Positions 26,801 to 39,300 of a stretch of 64,000 nt of DNA are shown here, in pieces. The stretch comes from Triops longicaudatus (taxonomy: Eukaryota; Arthropoda; Branchiopoda; Notostraca; Triopsidae): assembly GCA_022885665.1 (NCBI GenBank), contig JAGQDJ010000122.1:124001-188000 (forward strand), given 5' to 3'. The notes beneath the pieces were generated by a model. The model worked only from the letters and a program-made list of their open reading frames with translations. It searched no databases and was not told the DNA's origin. The translations under genes were made by a program, and so were the position numbers. Position 1 is the stretch's first letter; every line of letters begins with the position of its first letter.

Positions 26801-27038
26801 ATATTTAACCGTTTTAAGCTTTAAGAATGTTGACGTCTTTATGGAAAAATACTAAATACTGTTTGTTTGCTGTAAGCAGCAGTTCTACACACTCCGACCA
26901 CAGCAAAAACCCAAAGCAATTTTAACCAATCCAAACGGATTCCTTCCTCCTGCAGCAGCTGCCACTATGACAACTATGACAACCGGAACTCCACACATTC
27001 GCAACATGCCAACGCTTCCTTCAGAAAGCTCGTTATAA
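14813..27038 (+). CDS. side: Sidestep-family Ig-superfamily transmembrane receptor (start exon uncertain)
   Basis: Single-pass cell-surface protein; in Drosophila, Sidestep guides motor axons by binding Beaten-path receptors. Coding exons: 14813-15281, 18969-19255, 19670-19780, 19915-20118, 20258-20433, 21596-21740, 22757-22887, 24277-24436, 24575-24763, 24853-25020, 25117-25413, 25515-25841, 26224-26357, 26880-27038. Phases agree throughout (985 residues plus a 5' signal exon). Domains: Ig1 (first two exons; family signature PIYSFDVRGR, then AGFYRCRVDYRDAPTRN), Ig2 (exons 3-4), Ig3 (5-6), Ig4 (7-8), Ig5 (9-10), FN3 (exon 11), membrane segment LLAILIGTAATLLVVVLTVA (exon 12), basic stop-transfer, and a cytoplasmic tail ending MPTLPSESSL. 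Ig1 carries an acidic insert of about 100 residues between its B strand and the core Trp, plus a Gly-rich insert. Which paralogue it is cannot be told. Recognition is by domain order and family motifs. Confidence 0.88.
15282..18968. other. Intron 2 of the Sidestep-like gene
   Basis: About 3.7 kb between the two halves of Ig1 (donor G|GTAAAG, acceptor ATAG|TTTCGAC). No further exon or recognisable element was found; scattered short frames on both strands look like chance. Confidence 0.7.
20434..21595. other. Intron inside the Ig3 coding region, with an inverted repeat
   Basis: A 1.16 kb phase-0 intron. It holds a perfect 16-base inverted repeat (20590-20605 and 20859-20874) enclosing about 250 bases. 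A short open frame inside has no family similarity I can name. Confidence 0.6.
20590..20874. repeat. Inverted repeat pair, possible small MITE
   Basis: TAGAGATTTGGGTCAG at 20590-20605 is matched exactly, in reverse complement, at 20859-20874. The interior is AT-rich without a convincing gene. I see no clear target-site duplication, so a MITE is only one reading; an RNA hairpin is another. Confidence 0.45.
21741..22756. other. Intron between Ig3 and Ig4 exons
   Basis: About 1 kb, donor T|GTAAGT in phase 1, acceptor TTACAG|AT. No exon or element recognised. Confidence 0.7.
22888..24276. other. Intron within the Ig4 coding region
   Basis: A 1.39 kb phase-0 intron (donor AAC|GTGAGT, acceptor TTATAG|GGC) splitting Ig4 between the Trp-bearing and Cys-bearing halves. 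No additional exon seen. Confidence 0.7.
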
Positions 27039-27173
27039 TGAAAATTTTCTAAAGGGAAGAAAAAAATCTCGTCTTTCCGTCACCGGAAGAGGACAGGGAA
27101 TAAGCTTTTATCAGATAAACTTTACTGTGTATAATTTTTGGTTGAATACAATGAAATTGTTGTAAAGAAAAAT

Positions 27174-27179
27174 AATAAA
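27174..27179 (+). terminator. Poly(A) signal AATAAA of the Sidestep-like gene
   Basis: First canonical AATAAA after the stop codon at 27036-27038, about 136 bases downstream. Placement is by proximity only. Confidence 0.5.
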
Positions 27180-27716
27180 ATTCCAGAGGCAGTTCTCCTT
27201 CATCTATGATCTTACTTGATGCCTCATTCTCTGCTCGTATAATGCGGTGTAACAACGTCGGCAACGCCCGCAATTACTACCGAATTCCGTGCCCTGTGAG
27301 CTCAACAAGCTTTTGAAGCTTGGCAATATTAGCACGGTATAATCCCGCACGTGATAAGGGGGTTGGGCTTGCTTCTGAGCAGTATTTGGCACCTTCGTTA
27401 TGAGGGATGTGTGTCGCATAACCGTTTCCAAGAGTTGGAGTTGGCTTGTAATTACTTTGGCACGGACATACGCGAACTGAAAGCAAACACGGACTGGGGG
27501 GGCTAGATAGTGTTTTCCTAGTTTCAAACTTTACGTTCTAGCAACACACGTCTCGCCAAATTAGCTTCTCATAAAACTTTCTTTCCTCCCAGCTCTTTGT
27601 TTCGTCAATAGCTTTATTGTCGTCAAGGCAGGCGCGGTGATGAGTAAAAACGACAAAAACTTAATACATTTCACAAAAGAAAAAACAATTGACATAAAAA
27701 TAACACCAGAATGGAG

Positions 27717-27722
27717 TTTATT
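27717..27722 (-). terminator. Poly(A) signal AATAAA of DTL
   Basis: AATAAA on the minus strand about 42 bases after the DTL stop, implying a very short 3' untranslated region. Confidence 0.5.
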
Positions 27723-27763
27723 GTGCGGTAAAAAAAAATATAATGTTGCCCCAGCTAAGTTTC

Positions 27764-30700
27764 CTAGGGACTGGATTTGTTCGTAAGCAACGACCGCCGG
27801 AGCAGTTTTTCTTGCCGCAAGGTAGTGAGCCAATCAAGTTTTTTCTTTGTTTTGAGACCTCTTTCTCTGCCAGGTGAATCTTTGCTGAAATTCTCGCAGG
27901 GAGCTCCCAGCCCATCAACGATCAAATTAGGCAAATTACGCGTCGGCGACGGCTCACCCAATAGTGACGTTTGAGCGACTGGTAATGTCTCATTATCACA
28001 GGTCGATTGATCTAAATCTAAACGCCGAAATACTCGCTCGCTTATTCGGCGTTCCGTTACTTCAATGCGGCTCGTCTCTCCGCGTTCGGTAGTAGACACC
28101 TCTTCTTTTCCCTCTTCCACTTCTTCCAATAATCGCTTGCGTGACGCGGAGGTATGACGAGCCTTGGTGCTGGTCGTCGTCGCTGCTCCTGACCTTAAAA
28201 ACTTTCTCAAAGATTCCGGGGTCCGGGGAGTCGTCTGTTGTTGGCCTTTCAATCCCGATTTCCGCGTTCGTGAGGGTGTGCTAAATAATTTGGGGCTTGA
28301 CGCGCTACAGGAAGAAGAGGGCGACGGAAATGAAGCCATTGATCCTGCTCCACTGCTGACTTTTTTCGCGGGGTTAGCCAATTGCCGAATATGGAGACGC
28401 AGTTCCTCCTGACTCGACGCGGATTCAACCATTTCAGCTTTTCCTGGGAATTCCGTGTTAACCTTGCCGTCTCCCACCAAAGGGGGCGTATCTCTCTCTA
28501 AATTATTACTCGATCGCCATACTCGGTGCTTGACATCGTCGCTGCAGGTGACTAACTACATTTCCACGGAAATAGAGAACACGATTTAATTTATAAGCTT
28601 GAAATACGAAATAAAAGAACTAGATCACAGTGTAAATAAATTCAAACCAACAAATTAAGGAAGTGGACAAAAACAAAATAAAACAGAAAATTTATAAATT
28701 TTACAAACAAAAGGACACAAAAATTAAATATAAATAAACGTACAGACATACAGTAAATTCCCTATTACTCGTCAATTACGAAAGTGGACTTTACATCGGA
28801 CAACCAAAAAGCCGGTTAATCCAAGAGAACATTTAAAATAACGGTTCTACTAGTTGTACATGACTGAGATTTGTTTGATTTATTAAAATCATAGATTGGA
28901 CACATGTATTATGCCTACGTAAAATTTTATTCATCTTGGTAAGAAATCAGTCCTTTTCTTTAATAATTTTTTTTCTTTTAACTTAAGTTCTAGTTTTAAT
29001 CAAAAATCTGGTCCACTTCTCACTGACAGAACAAAAAATGCACAATAATTCATTCAAAATTAAACAAAATACATTATTGACCATACACAGATTTAAAAAA
29101 GTGAATACGTATAATTAAATTAAAAATAAAGTAAAACGTTACCACTTCGAGGTCGTACGAACTCCATGCAACAGCAGTAACTTCCGCTCCGTGACCAGCA
29201 AGCCTGACTAGTGGCTCCGAGCCCCGATTGGGACGATTAAGGGCCCAAATATAAGCGTAATCGTCACTAGAGCCGCTCAGCAAGTAGTCGCCATTAGGAC
29301 TGAGATCTGCTTTGACAAAAAAGCTGTGGCACTCGTGACCGCAATAGAAATGGACTGCAAAACCAAAAAAAAAGAAACAATGAGCTCTCCGAAAAAAGGA
29401 ATAACCAGAAGAAAATTTGAGGGAGTTGATTAAAAAAGCTTGGTCTTGTCCATTTTGCAGGGGACATAATTTAAGGAGAAGTTGATTAAAATTGGAGAGA
29501 AAAGGGAAGGATAAAGGCCGAGTCGTAAAACTCACGGGGAACAGGGTCGGCTTGCGCTGTATTGTACTCGTAAATAATATCGTCCAGGCAGGTGGCAAAT
29601 AAACGCGAAGAGTTGTGTGGGTCGAGTAACAGATTGGAAAAACCAGTGCGACTACTCAGGCCGGCATAACGTAAACGATGCTTCGGGACAGGATCGCCTT
29701 TAAAAGTCGCGTAGGCTTTACGCAAATCCCACATTTTGATACACCTAAGCAGGAAGAATACCAAAGCAGCACGTTCTTTATTACTTGCTTTCAGTAAGCC
29801 TAGGCAAACACTAACAGCTTAGACAAGTTACCTCATTTGTTAACACACACAATGTCATAAAATGCGTTCACGGTATTAAATACAATTAAAATTATCATAA
29901 AAGTCGTGGATGATTCGGTACAGAAAATTTACAACAAACAATTTCCCACTTCTAACCTACTGAACACCGTAAAATTTTTAGAACTCATATAAAACTGTTT
30001 GCTATAAAGAAGTAAAATACGATGAAGGATTGCTTCAAGAAGAGAAATGCTTCTATGATGCCGTTATGATTTCATTTTTTTATTATGTTATTCATGAATG
30101 AAAATAAAACGTAAAATAGGGAAAATTGTAAATAAGAGCTACATTCGGAAAGAGAGGAGTTAAAATTATAAGAAACAAAGCTAATACCCGTCGCCTGCTC
30201 CAGAAGAGATCAAAGTATGTTCATCTTGAAACACGAGAGCTGTGACGCTATTACTAGGCTGATGAACCCCTGAATTAGGCGTGCGACGCTTTCGGCCTCG
30301 GCTCGCATTACCGACCTCACACATTCCTAAAACAAAATAAATAAGCACAAAATTAAAACGCCTTTCTTACGTATGGAGTACTTCAAAGGATTGCACATAA
30401 GCAGACAAAAAAGAAGAGTATCTTAAGTAGACGGAAATGCGACTGTTCTTGAAAAAAAGGAAAAGCAAGAAATGGGGCTATTTCCTGCTTTCAAAGGAAA
30501 TCAAGAAAAATCGACGTTACTTAAAAAAAGAAAGAAATTTCGCAATGAAAAGAATAAAAGCTCTTGCACCAGTTGAAAGCAAGTACAACAAAGGAGACTT
30601 TACCCGAAATAAAAAAAAATAGCTTCTTCACTTTACAATTGAATTTCGGAGAACTGCCAGCCTTAAATGCCAAAAGTTCTTATTTCATAAAAGGAAAGGG

Positions 30701-31630
30701 AAGAAAACTCTGGAGTAATTTGTTCCAGTAGGATTTCGACCAGAATTACCTGACCCAACGTGAGCGATGCGGAGAACATTATCCGGTTTACTGGCATGGG
30801 ATCTTAAGTCCCATATCAAAATGCTGCCATCACGCGATCCAGTGGCGAAGATATGTTGACTGTTAGGGCTAAACTCGACCGTTTTCACGCTGGCTGTATG
30901 ACCCCGGAAAGCCTGGACAGGAGTTAATTGTGCGCCGTCTTGCAGAGCCCAAAGTACCGCTGACTGATCGCCTGAACCGCTAATGAGTTTCGCTTCACCT
31001 GGTACCCACGCCAAGTCAAATATCGCGTTATCGTGGGCTTGGAAACCTAACAAAACGAAAAGTTTAAACTACGTGATAATAGCAAACCTCTTTTTTCCGT
31101 GTTCATAGTCATGCCTGAAACATTTCCAAAAATAAAACCTGAAACTGGTTCACAAAGAAGTGGTGCGTCAATGGAAAGAATCGTTAGCTGTTAATACCCG
31201 GTTTTACTGGTCAATTTAAGAATGTTCAATGTTTCTCCTGTGTTATTACCTTTAAGTGGCCGATTGTAGCCAACACGTCGTGTGTCTTGGAATGCAATAC
31301 GGCCAGCTTCGTTAGCTAAGGCAAGAATGTGTGGTGAACCAGGAATTTTGGAAAATTTGCAAGTGTAGAGGTAATCCATGCCCATTGTATTAGATTCGAT
31401 GCCTGGATATTCGTCATATTGGTGACAGCTCATTCTTCTGATAGTTTCGTCCAAGCCATACAAGTGCGTTTTACCCCCTATAAACAAAGAGAGAGAAAAG
31501 CATGGCGAAATTAGAACAACAAAGGAGACTGGGTTACTCACGAAGCTACAGGAATTAAACAAAAACAGATACAAACATTACCTTCATAGCTTGACCACTG
31601 ACTCCGCAATATAGACCTAATCAACTGCAT
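27764..31630 (-). CDS. DTL: Denticleless / CDT2, WD40 substrate receptor of the CRL4 ubiquitin ligase
   Basis: CDT2 docks on DDB1-CUL4 and, on PCNA-loaded chromatin, directs ubiquitination of CDT1, p21/Dacapo and SET8, limiting re-replication. Minus-strand exons: 31630-31582, 31477-31250, 31046-30750, 30326-30188, 29744-29536, 29354-29143, 28555-27764; total 1,926 nt, 641 residues, phases consistent. Family signatures: start MQLIRSILRSQWSS; ILALANEAGRIAFQDT; AHDNAIFDLAWVPGEAKLIS; GRDG-like SGDQSAVLWAL; two DDB1-binding WDxR motifs (ILIWDLR and KMWDLRK); GSSDDYAYIWALN; LVTCSDDVKHRVWR. The propeller fills roughly residues 17-390; the rest is a basic, Ser/Thr-Pro-rich tail (SSSPKLF-type segments, TPRTPESLRKFL, KKKLDWLTTLRQEKLLRR). 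I see no canonical PIP box at the C-terminus. Divergent from the secreted-protein gene by 1.7 kb. Confidence 0.95.
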
Positions 31631-33305
31631 CCTTTTGGGTATAACAAAATTTCACGAATCAACTTCAGGGATTTTCTGGGAATTTATTTACAGGTACCAC
31701 TTTGTTGATTACATACACATTGTCATCAGCAACTCGCGCCTAAAATCTTGGAGGCGGAGTTAGTGAGCGAGGAACAGATCCAAGGTTGGAAGTTACCGCA
31801 TACTTCCATTGCTAGGTGACAGCACCTTACATAAATTCCGCCTTTTCGTTTAGCTGTTTCGGAACGGCTCACTTTTCGGCACGCTGTGTGATTCTTTTCT
31901 TTGTCAACTCTTGTCCGAAGTTTCTTTTGTACTTGCGATATAGGATCAACATTAGCAGTGAATTAGAAAAAAAGCCGCAAGGAAAGTAACTTGGTATCGA
32001 AAAACTGTTTTTCGTTACACCCGTAGGCGTGTGGGCGCACATGGGAGATGCCAAGTTCCAAGAACTGAAGTTTCCGCAATATCCAGTGAAGTCGAAAAGG
32101 ATTCTGTTGGCAATTTCCCCAACACGTCAAATATATTTTCGCAGCTTCAAATTTTGCACGAGCGTTCTACTTTTTCTTGCTCTAATGCTTCAAATAATTA
32201 TTATACTCTCGTCTTAATTCAATTTTTTGGCTAGGTTTTGCATATACATTGCTGTCGAAAGTAAATCTCTTTGAATAATTATGAGAGACTATCATTCTTC
32301 TCTTTGGTAGTGCGATTATTTCGCTCGTTTGGCTTCCTTGAGGAATTTCTTACCGCCACGGAGGCGCTATTTATCTTCTGCCCTTAGGCGCTGTCCACGC
32401 CACAGTTTCTTGGTCGACTTTTTTCTTCACTCATAAATATGTGACTCGTTAATGTCAAAGGTAACAGAGTAAAGTATGCTACCTCTCATTCCTTAGATAT
32501 GCTATTGGATCTTTCATTAGAAAACCGAAAAGCGGCTATCCAAAAACCTTTCAGCGCATTCCTATATCGAGCATTACAGTCTCAGTTTTGCGTGATGTAT
32601 TTGTTTCGTGTCCATTTCTCTCTTTCTTGTCTTTCCCGTACCACTTTTTTGTTGGTTGAGATCGCCCGAAACACAAACGTACAGTATTCGCTCGTGGTAC
32701 CCATCTTGTTTCCACCGATCTTGCGAACGTACCCAGAATGTTAGTAAGGTATCGAATCCCATTAGTAAGGAGTTGTGTTGAAGAGAGTGAAACTTTCTAG
32801 AAACCCCATTACATAATACGTTTGATATCAACTGTTTCTTTTCCGTGATATGGTGAAAACACAACAATAGTTAACATACGAGCAGGAGTTAAAGCGATTT
32901 TTGTAGCTTCATGTGGTTACACTAATCCAGAATGCATTTCGTTTCGTCCGTGAAAGTTCCGTTCGTGTTGCGAGTTGTTTACTCGCTGTGCTAGCTGAAA
33001 ATTCCTCAAAAAGGAAAGAAAATTCTAGCAACGTTCTGTTCGCTCTCGGAATTTTTTTTTATCGAGATACAAGTCAAGCTACCACCGGTTGTTCTTTTCA
33101 CTCGAAGCTCGGAGCTGTAGTTGAAAGGTTCTCTGCACACGCGGCTGCTGTGCTTTAACGTTTTTCGGTGGTTTCTCCCAAAAACTTGCGACGCAATGTG
33201 CTACAGCTTACGTGGCTGAAGCTTTTCTGTCTCTCGAACTTTTTAAAGTGCATTATTTTTTAATTGAAGTGCTCCAGATTTTCCTTCACAGTTAAACCGC
33301 TAAAA
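31631..33305. other. Divergent intergenic region between DTL and the large secreted-protein gene
   Basis: 1.67 kb lying between two start codons on opposite strands. It must contain the promoter and 5' untranslated sequence of DTL and probably of the plus-strand gene. No TATA or other element was convincing, and no coding exon was found. Confidence 0.6.
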
Positions 33306-36300
33306 ATGGGCTCGTTTTTATTCACTTTGCTGTTTCACTTATTTTTCTCTGTTGTTTTCGCTTTACCTGAAGCGTTCGTCCCAGAAAGTGATGCAGTCGA
33401 CTTATCTTTCGTAAGTTTCGTACCAATGTAATAGTTTCGTACTATGATTTGATGGAACGCTTTTACGCTTTTCCATAGATTCCACCACATTTGCTTGACG
33501 AGTTTGAAGTCCAAATGCAAAGCATCACCGAAGAAGTCTTACGCAAACATAGTCCGCGCTACGACGACAATCAACCAAGCCGTCGACACCGTCGTGACGT
33601 GGTCGATTTGAAAGAAGTTCCAATGCACGGTTTCGTTCCTAATTTGTATCACCAACGAGACAGTAAGTTGCTATTCTTCTATATTTCTATGTCAACTATT
33701 TAGAGTATTTACTCCTAGTTCATTTCTTTAAAAACATTTTTAATTTTATTTTTTTTTAGGAATTCAGATCGACGCCTTCAGTGTACTTGGTAGTTTTAAG
33801 CCATGCGCGTCTCATTACGGTCAATGGGACACCGCATATTTTAATAACGAAGATTACGCCATACTTCTGTGTCCCGAAAGCGTCCAATGCTATCGTTATG
33901 AATTTTTTGGCTTGGTACCTGTGAACTCTGTTCGTAAGTTTGGATGCTTATTTTAAATCTTTTTTTATCTATTTTTTATCGTATTCAGCGTTTAAAACAT
34001 CTACGGAACAAGTCATAGCTTTGCGGAACTTCAAAATTCGAGATGAGATCAGTGACAACGTACGCATGATGAGCATCGTACTTTTGTACGTACCGAACCA
34101 GGGTGCCTCGATTCGTATGTTCGAGATTGTGCCTTCAGTAAGTCTGTGTGTCAGAATCTATTTAGTTCTCATTACAAGCAATTAGGTTGGGCTTGTCGAG
34201 TTCCAAAACTTGCAACTTACAGGCAATTTTATCCAAATGGAAACCTTTATCCATGATGGAAGCACTTACGTGGCTCTTTTACGCAAAGGAATCGACAAAT
34301 CCGATTTGGTAGTTTACGGATTGGTCATGGATAAAGGAGAACACATCGATTTCACGTAAGCAGACTTATTTCTCTCATAAATTTCTTATTTAGCCAGTGA
34401 AATTTTTCGGCCATTATTTCCATTTTTTTAGTTTTGTTTTTTCTCTGTGTTTTTTAGTCTGATGGCCATACGAACGATTCCTGAAGGTCGAATTTTGAAA
34501 GCATATCCAATTTTGGCGAATATTGGACTCCTGGTCGATAATCCTTCTACTAAGACGGCGCATTTGTACTTATTTTCCCATCAAAGCGTCGAACCTTTCC
34601 AGGTACTTAAATTCAAGGTCTTGTTATCTAAAGTTTGGTCGGAAATGCTCACACCAATTTGGTTGACAGGTCTTCAATAACTTAACAAATATAGTGGACG
34701 CTGAGTTCTTCCAAATCGGCTCCCGGTACTTTTGCATCTTTTTAACCGATGATAAGTGGCGTGTATTGATGTTCAATGCCAACGAAGACTTTTTCCACGA
34801 ATTTCAAACAACTTACGTTTCGGGATTGGTCGGCCTGCGAATCCTTGATGTAAGTTGCCCAGTCGAAATCATGTCCACCAGACTAAATAAGAAAAACTGA
34901 AAACAAGAACAGAAAAAAAGAAAATCCAACGTATATTCTTTAATCGAATAAAAATTATCTAAAAACTTACCAATGGCTCAAAAATTTAATTACATAATAT
35001 TAGTTTCACTCCTACGTTAGCTATTTTCGTTAATTCTTATTTCGGCATGAACTTTTTGAGCTTTTTATGGATGTTTGTATATTTGATGCCACTAAAACGG
35101 TTTGTTTCTCTGTTAACAGCTAAACAGCTTCCGGGATGAGAAGGCCATTATATTGCAATCTCTTAACGATGTGGGACAGTCCGTCTTCTCTACATACGTC
35201 TTGCACGATCTGAAGTTCGTTCCAGCTGGCAATCAGTCCTGTAATGCGGGGTTGGTTGATCTAAACAAATTACCTGTTTCCTACCAAGCTCAAAGTAAAA
35301 AGGCTTTTTTATTCATTAGCGTGCGGTAAATTTGTTGTATTTTAGGTGCATCGTTGACTTGTTTATCCGGAGGTGATTTGGTTCCCATTTTGAGTAACGG
35401 AGAAGCGCGCCTTATTGACGGTCATCCGATGCTAATAATGCCTTACACGAACGGACAGACCGTTCTGGTTCATTTCGAAGCGTCTCTTGTACCAGTCAGC
35501 AGCCCGGTACTTGAACAAAAAGCAGAAATCGTAAAACGAATAGGCGAATACAAGGTATAACCAAAAGTCCTCTAGATCTTGCAGTTTCTACATCCATAAG
35601 CTCTTAAAATTTTGCTTGAGATGTTTTATGATCACGGCTGCAGCTTTATTCTGATATGTAAGTTACTTATTCCGTATTTTGCTGCTAACTTTCACACGTT
35701 AGATTTGTACTGCGTGTACTAGATTCAAAAGTTTATTATAATATGCAGAAAGTGCATAGTAAATCAATACTTTGTAACTCGACATGCAGCAGTATTTTAA
35801 TATAAATAATTTCGCATAAGTAATTTATTACGCATATTCTAAGGAAAATTTTTTCCTGTTTCGATTTATTGACTTCCACAGATGTGTCGGGAAATTTTAC
35901 TTTTGCAATTCATCGTTTATTCGCTGTTTTCACTAGGCTGTGTTGAGCGATTTTTCGAGAAGGATTCGTAATATTGAAAACCTGTTCACCAATACTGTTA
36001 CAATGGATCTCAAGAACAACATCACTGGCAATTGGACCGTTGGCCGTCTTACTACTTTGTCCATAGAGGTGGAAGAGTTGAAGTACGACAATTTATATTT
36101 GCAAGACCAAGAATGGGGTTCGACTTTGCCTATGTCATTAAAAAAAGTGGATGACAGTGTTTCGGAACTTCAAGCTATGATCAGCCTGTTAGCTCAAAAG
36201 CTCGAAGGTAATGGTCTCAAACCGAAAGCAAAGATAACAAAGTTAGGTGGGATTTTATAACGAATGTGTGGAACATTTTAGGTGCGATTTTCAATAAAAC

Positions 36301-39300
36301 CACCGAACCTATCTATTTCCCATCCTTGGATGTTAGTGGGGCATTCAAAGCGCAAACTTTGGAAGTCACGGAACTGAACGCGGAGAAAATGAACGGCGCC
36401 AATTTCTCCGATGTTTTGCATGATATTGTTAGGTAATTAAATTTCTAAAATATCCTACTGCTGTCGTACTTCAAAAACGTTAATTCCGTTTCACTATTCT
36501 TATTGGTCGACGTATTCGTCTACTTGTTGAAATATTTACTCGCTTCTTTAACTTTACTGTAACTGTAATTTTGTCACTTATTAGTAAGCCAATTTTGTCA
36601 CTTTTCAGGACCGATTTAGATCGTCGAATCAATGGACTGAAGACAATCTTCGGTAGTTTGACTTCAATAGCATTTGAAAGTGGAACAGTCAACGGTCTTC
36701 ACCCTCAGGACGTTCTTACGCAAAGCGACTCGCTGGTCATCGAAGGACCGCTCAATTTCACCAAGTCGGTGATCGTTGGAAGAAACTTTAGCATTCCACG
36801 CGGGAAAGTTGGCAGATTAGACCTTTCGGAAGAGGTTTTGACTCCCCAATCGACGATAGGTATTTATTCATCAATTACAAGATTTATCGAAATCGTATAA
36901 GCTTTCCTTTGATATATTTTAAATGAAATGTACATTTGTACCATTACTTTTTTATTTTATTTAGGATCCTTAACTGTTAATGGAACTGTAACGGCAGATC
37001 ACGCTATAGTAGAACAAGTTGATGAAGTTTTCTTTGATCCGGCAAACTTTGAACAAGTATTACTTGATAACAGTGTCGGTACAGTATTCCAAGGTCCGTT
37101 GAACTTCGCTTCGCTTGAAATCAAAGACGACATACTCGCCTTTGGCAAGATTTCAGGTCGAGATATTGAAGAGTTTGCTGGGGATTTACTTCGAGTGGAT
37201 CGCAATGATACTTATCCCGGAATTCTTAACATCAACGGGGTTAGTAACTTAATCACTAATTAGATTAGGTGACGTGCAACATCCCATTGCTTCTTTGTTG
37301 TATTCTTTAGCAAGTTATTGTGGGAAATAACGTCGAGCTCGGCAGTCTTCAGGGTCACAAGTATCCGGACGATTTTGCGAAATCTACTGGCGATTCCGTT
37401 TTCCAAGGTTTGTGTTGAAAATTTTAGTCCCTGTATAGAGGAAAGAAATATTGAATTGGGTTTATTTATTCAAATTAGGCACGCATTCTTTCCCGAACAA
37501 GGTTACGGCGGATAATGTCCAAGTTGATGGTTTGATCGATGGCAGAGATCCAAGCAAATTGGTGACTTTAACCACGGATCAGCATATTGACGTAGAAACG
37601 ACATTCAATGAAGGATTCCGTACTGACCGTATCAACGTATGATTCTAAAAAGAATTTTATATAATTAGTTTTAATTGAACATGCGCATAATACTTAGTTG
37701 ATTTTATTCTTTCTATTCAGTTTATTTGAGCTACTTTAACAACTTAAATTTTCGCGATCGCTTAGTGATTTATCAATTAATATTCACAGATTACGAACAA
37801 TCTCAATGGCATGCATTTCGATACCTTGATTGACTACGGCATTGATCCGTATTTGGTGGCAATTGGTCGTCCAGCAACGAAAATCGTGTTCGATGGGCAT
37901 AATATCACCGTTGGGGGCCAAGGGCTAGCTGATACCGTCAATTCTAAGGATCTTGAAGGAATTGTGTCGGACATTGTCTATGATGTAAGCTCTATTGCCA
38001 AACCCGTGAAGTTTATGTAACATTGAATTTGTTTTCCGTCTTATAGGATGAGACTGATGTCTTCGTAATTGGTCATAAAGAAATACCAGCCATTTACGTT
38101 ATGAACGCAATAGTCGCTGAGGGGTTCAACGGAATGAACCTCGAAGACGAACTCCTCACTAGCGATTCGGACCAAAATATTACCGGTAAGCAGCTCAAAT
38201 GTTTTTTAACCGTTTCATCGTTTTCTTTACTACTCATTTTTGTAAATTTTATTTCCTAAATACCTAAAGTTTCTAGGTTTGTAACTTAGCATTGTATTTG
38301 CACACAAATTGTCAGCTATAGTCGTTTAAGTAAATTTCTCAGCCATTTTTGCACATTCCTTTCCATTTTCTTTTTTTTTCTGTTCTGTTATCTTTTTGTT
38401 TACTTTCGAGATTTAAATAATCATGGAATATTTTACGTCTTTACGTAGGCGTGTATACTTTCTCTGAACCTGTGATTATGGACTCGCTGCTCACTCCAAT
38501 GGCCAATAGCATTAGCATGGACACGCTTTTAGAACACGCAGCTAAATTAAACCGAGATAATACGTTCCATGTTCCAAGTTTGACGTTTGAGAACATCGTA
38601 GTCAAGAAACTTACTATTAGAGACGCTATTAACGACGCCAACGCTTCAACTGTCCTCGTCCAAGGATTAAATCAGGTTCTCGTAGATTTCAAAGTTATCC
38701 AGTGTCATAGTTTAACCATATGTTTAAATGTTTAGGATTTCTTGGCTCCGCAAATCTTTAGCAACGCACGTTTCGTATACTTGCAAGGGCAAAACATCAT
38801 TCTTTCCGATGGCAGCTTAGTTTCCGGCTTGGATCTTAGTGTTTACGACACCGAACGCTTCTCTTTGACGAGGAACCAAATCATTCCGTCACCAGTCGCC
38901 GTTTTCGGTAATGTTACTGTCGGTGGAACTCTGACGGCGGACAAAATTAACAACGAGCCATGGGAAGATTGGCTGTCCATGTTTGTGCACAGAAGTACGG
39001 GCGAAGCTCAGGCGATTAGCACACCTCTTGAAGTTGGTATGTACAATTTTATCTTTTTTATATTATTCGTTATAATTTAATATAATTTTTATGTTTTCGA
39101 ACTAATTCCATTTCTTTTAAAGGTAACTGTACCTTCATCAAGGATATCGTCGTAGCCTCGCCTGTGAACAACCTTTCTAGGATTTCCGAATTGGCACAAG
39201 TAGCAATCGACACCCGGGATCCGGTTATCAATCTGAACGACGCTCATTTCCAAGTACGAGATTTTATAGAGAATGATAATTTCAGGTTTATTAATACTGT

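Larger units (their letters stand above)
27039..27763. other. Convergent intergenic region
   Basis: 725 bases between the stop codons of the Sidestep-like gene (plus) and DTL (minus), holding both 3' untranslated regions. Open frames here on the minus strand have no recognisable similarity. Confidence 0.6.

Noticed and set aside
27777..28412. Plus-strand frames across the DTL tail exon
   Set aside because: Antisense shadows of a well-supported coding exon.
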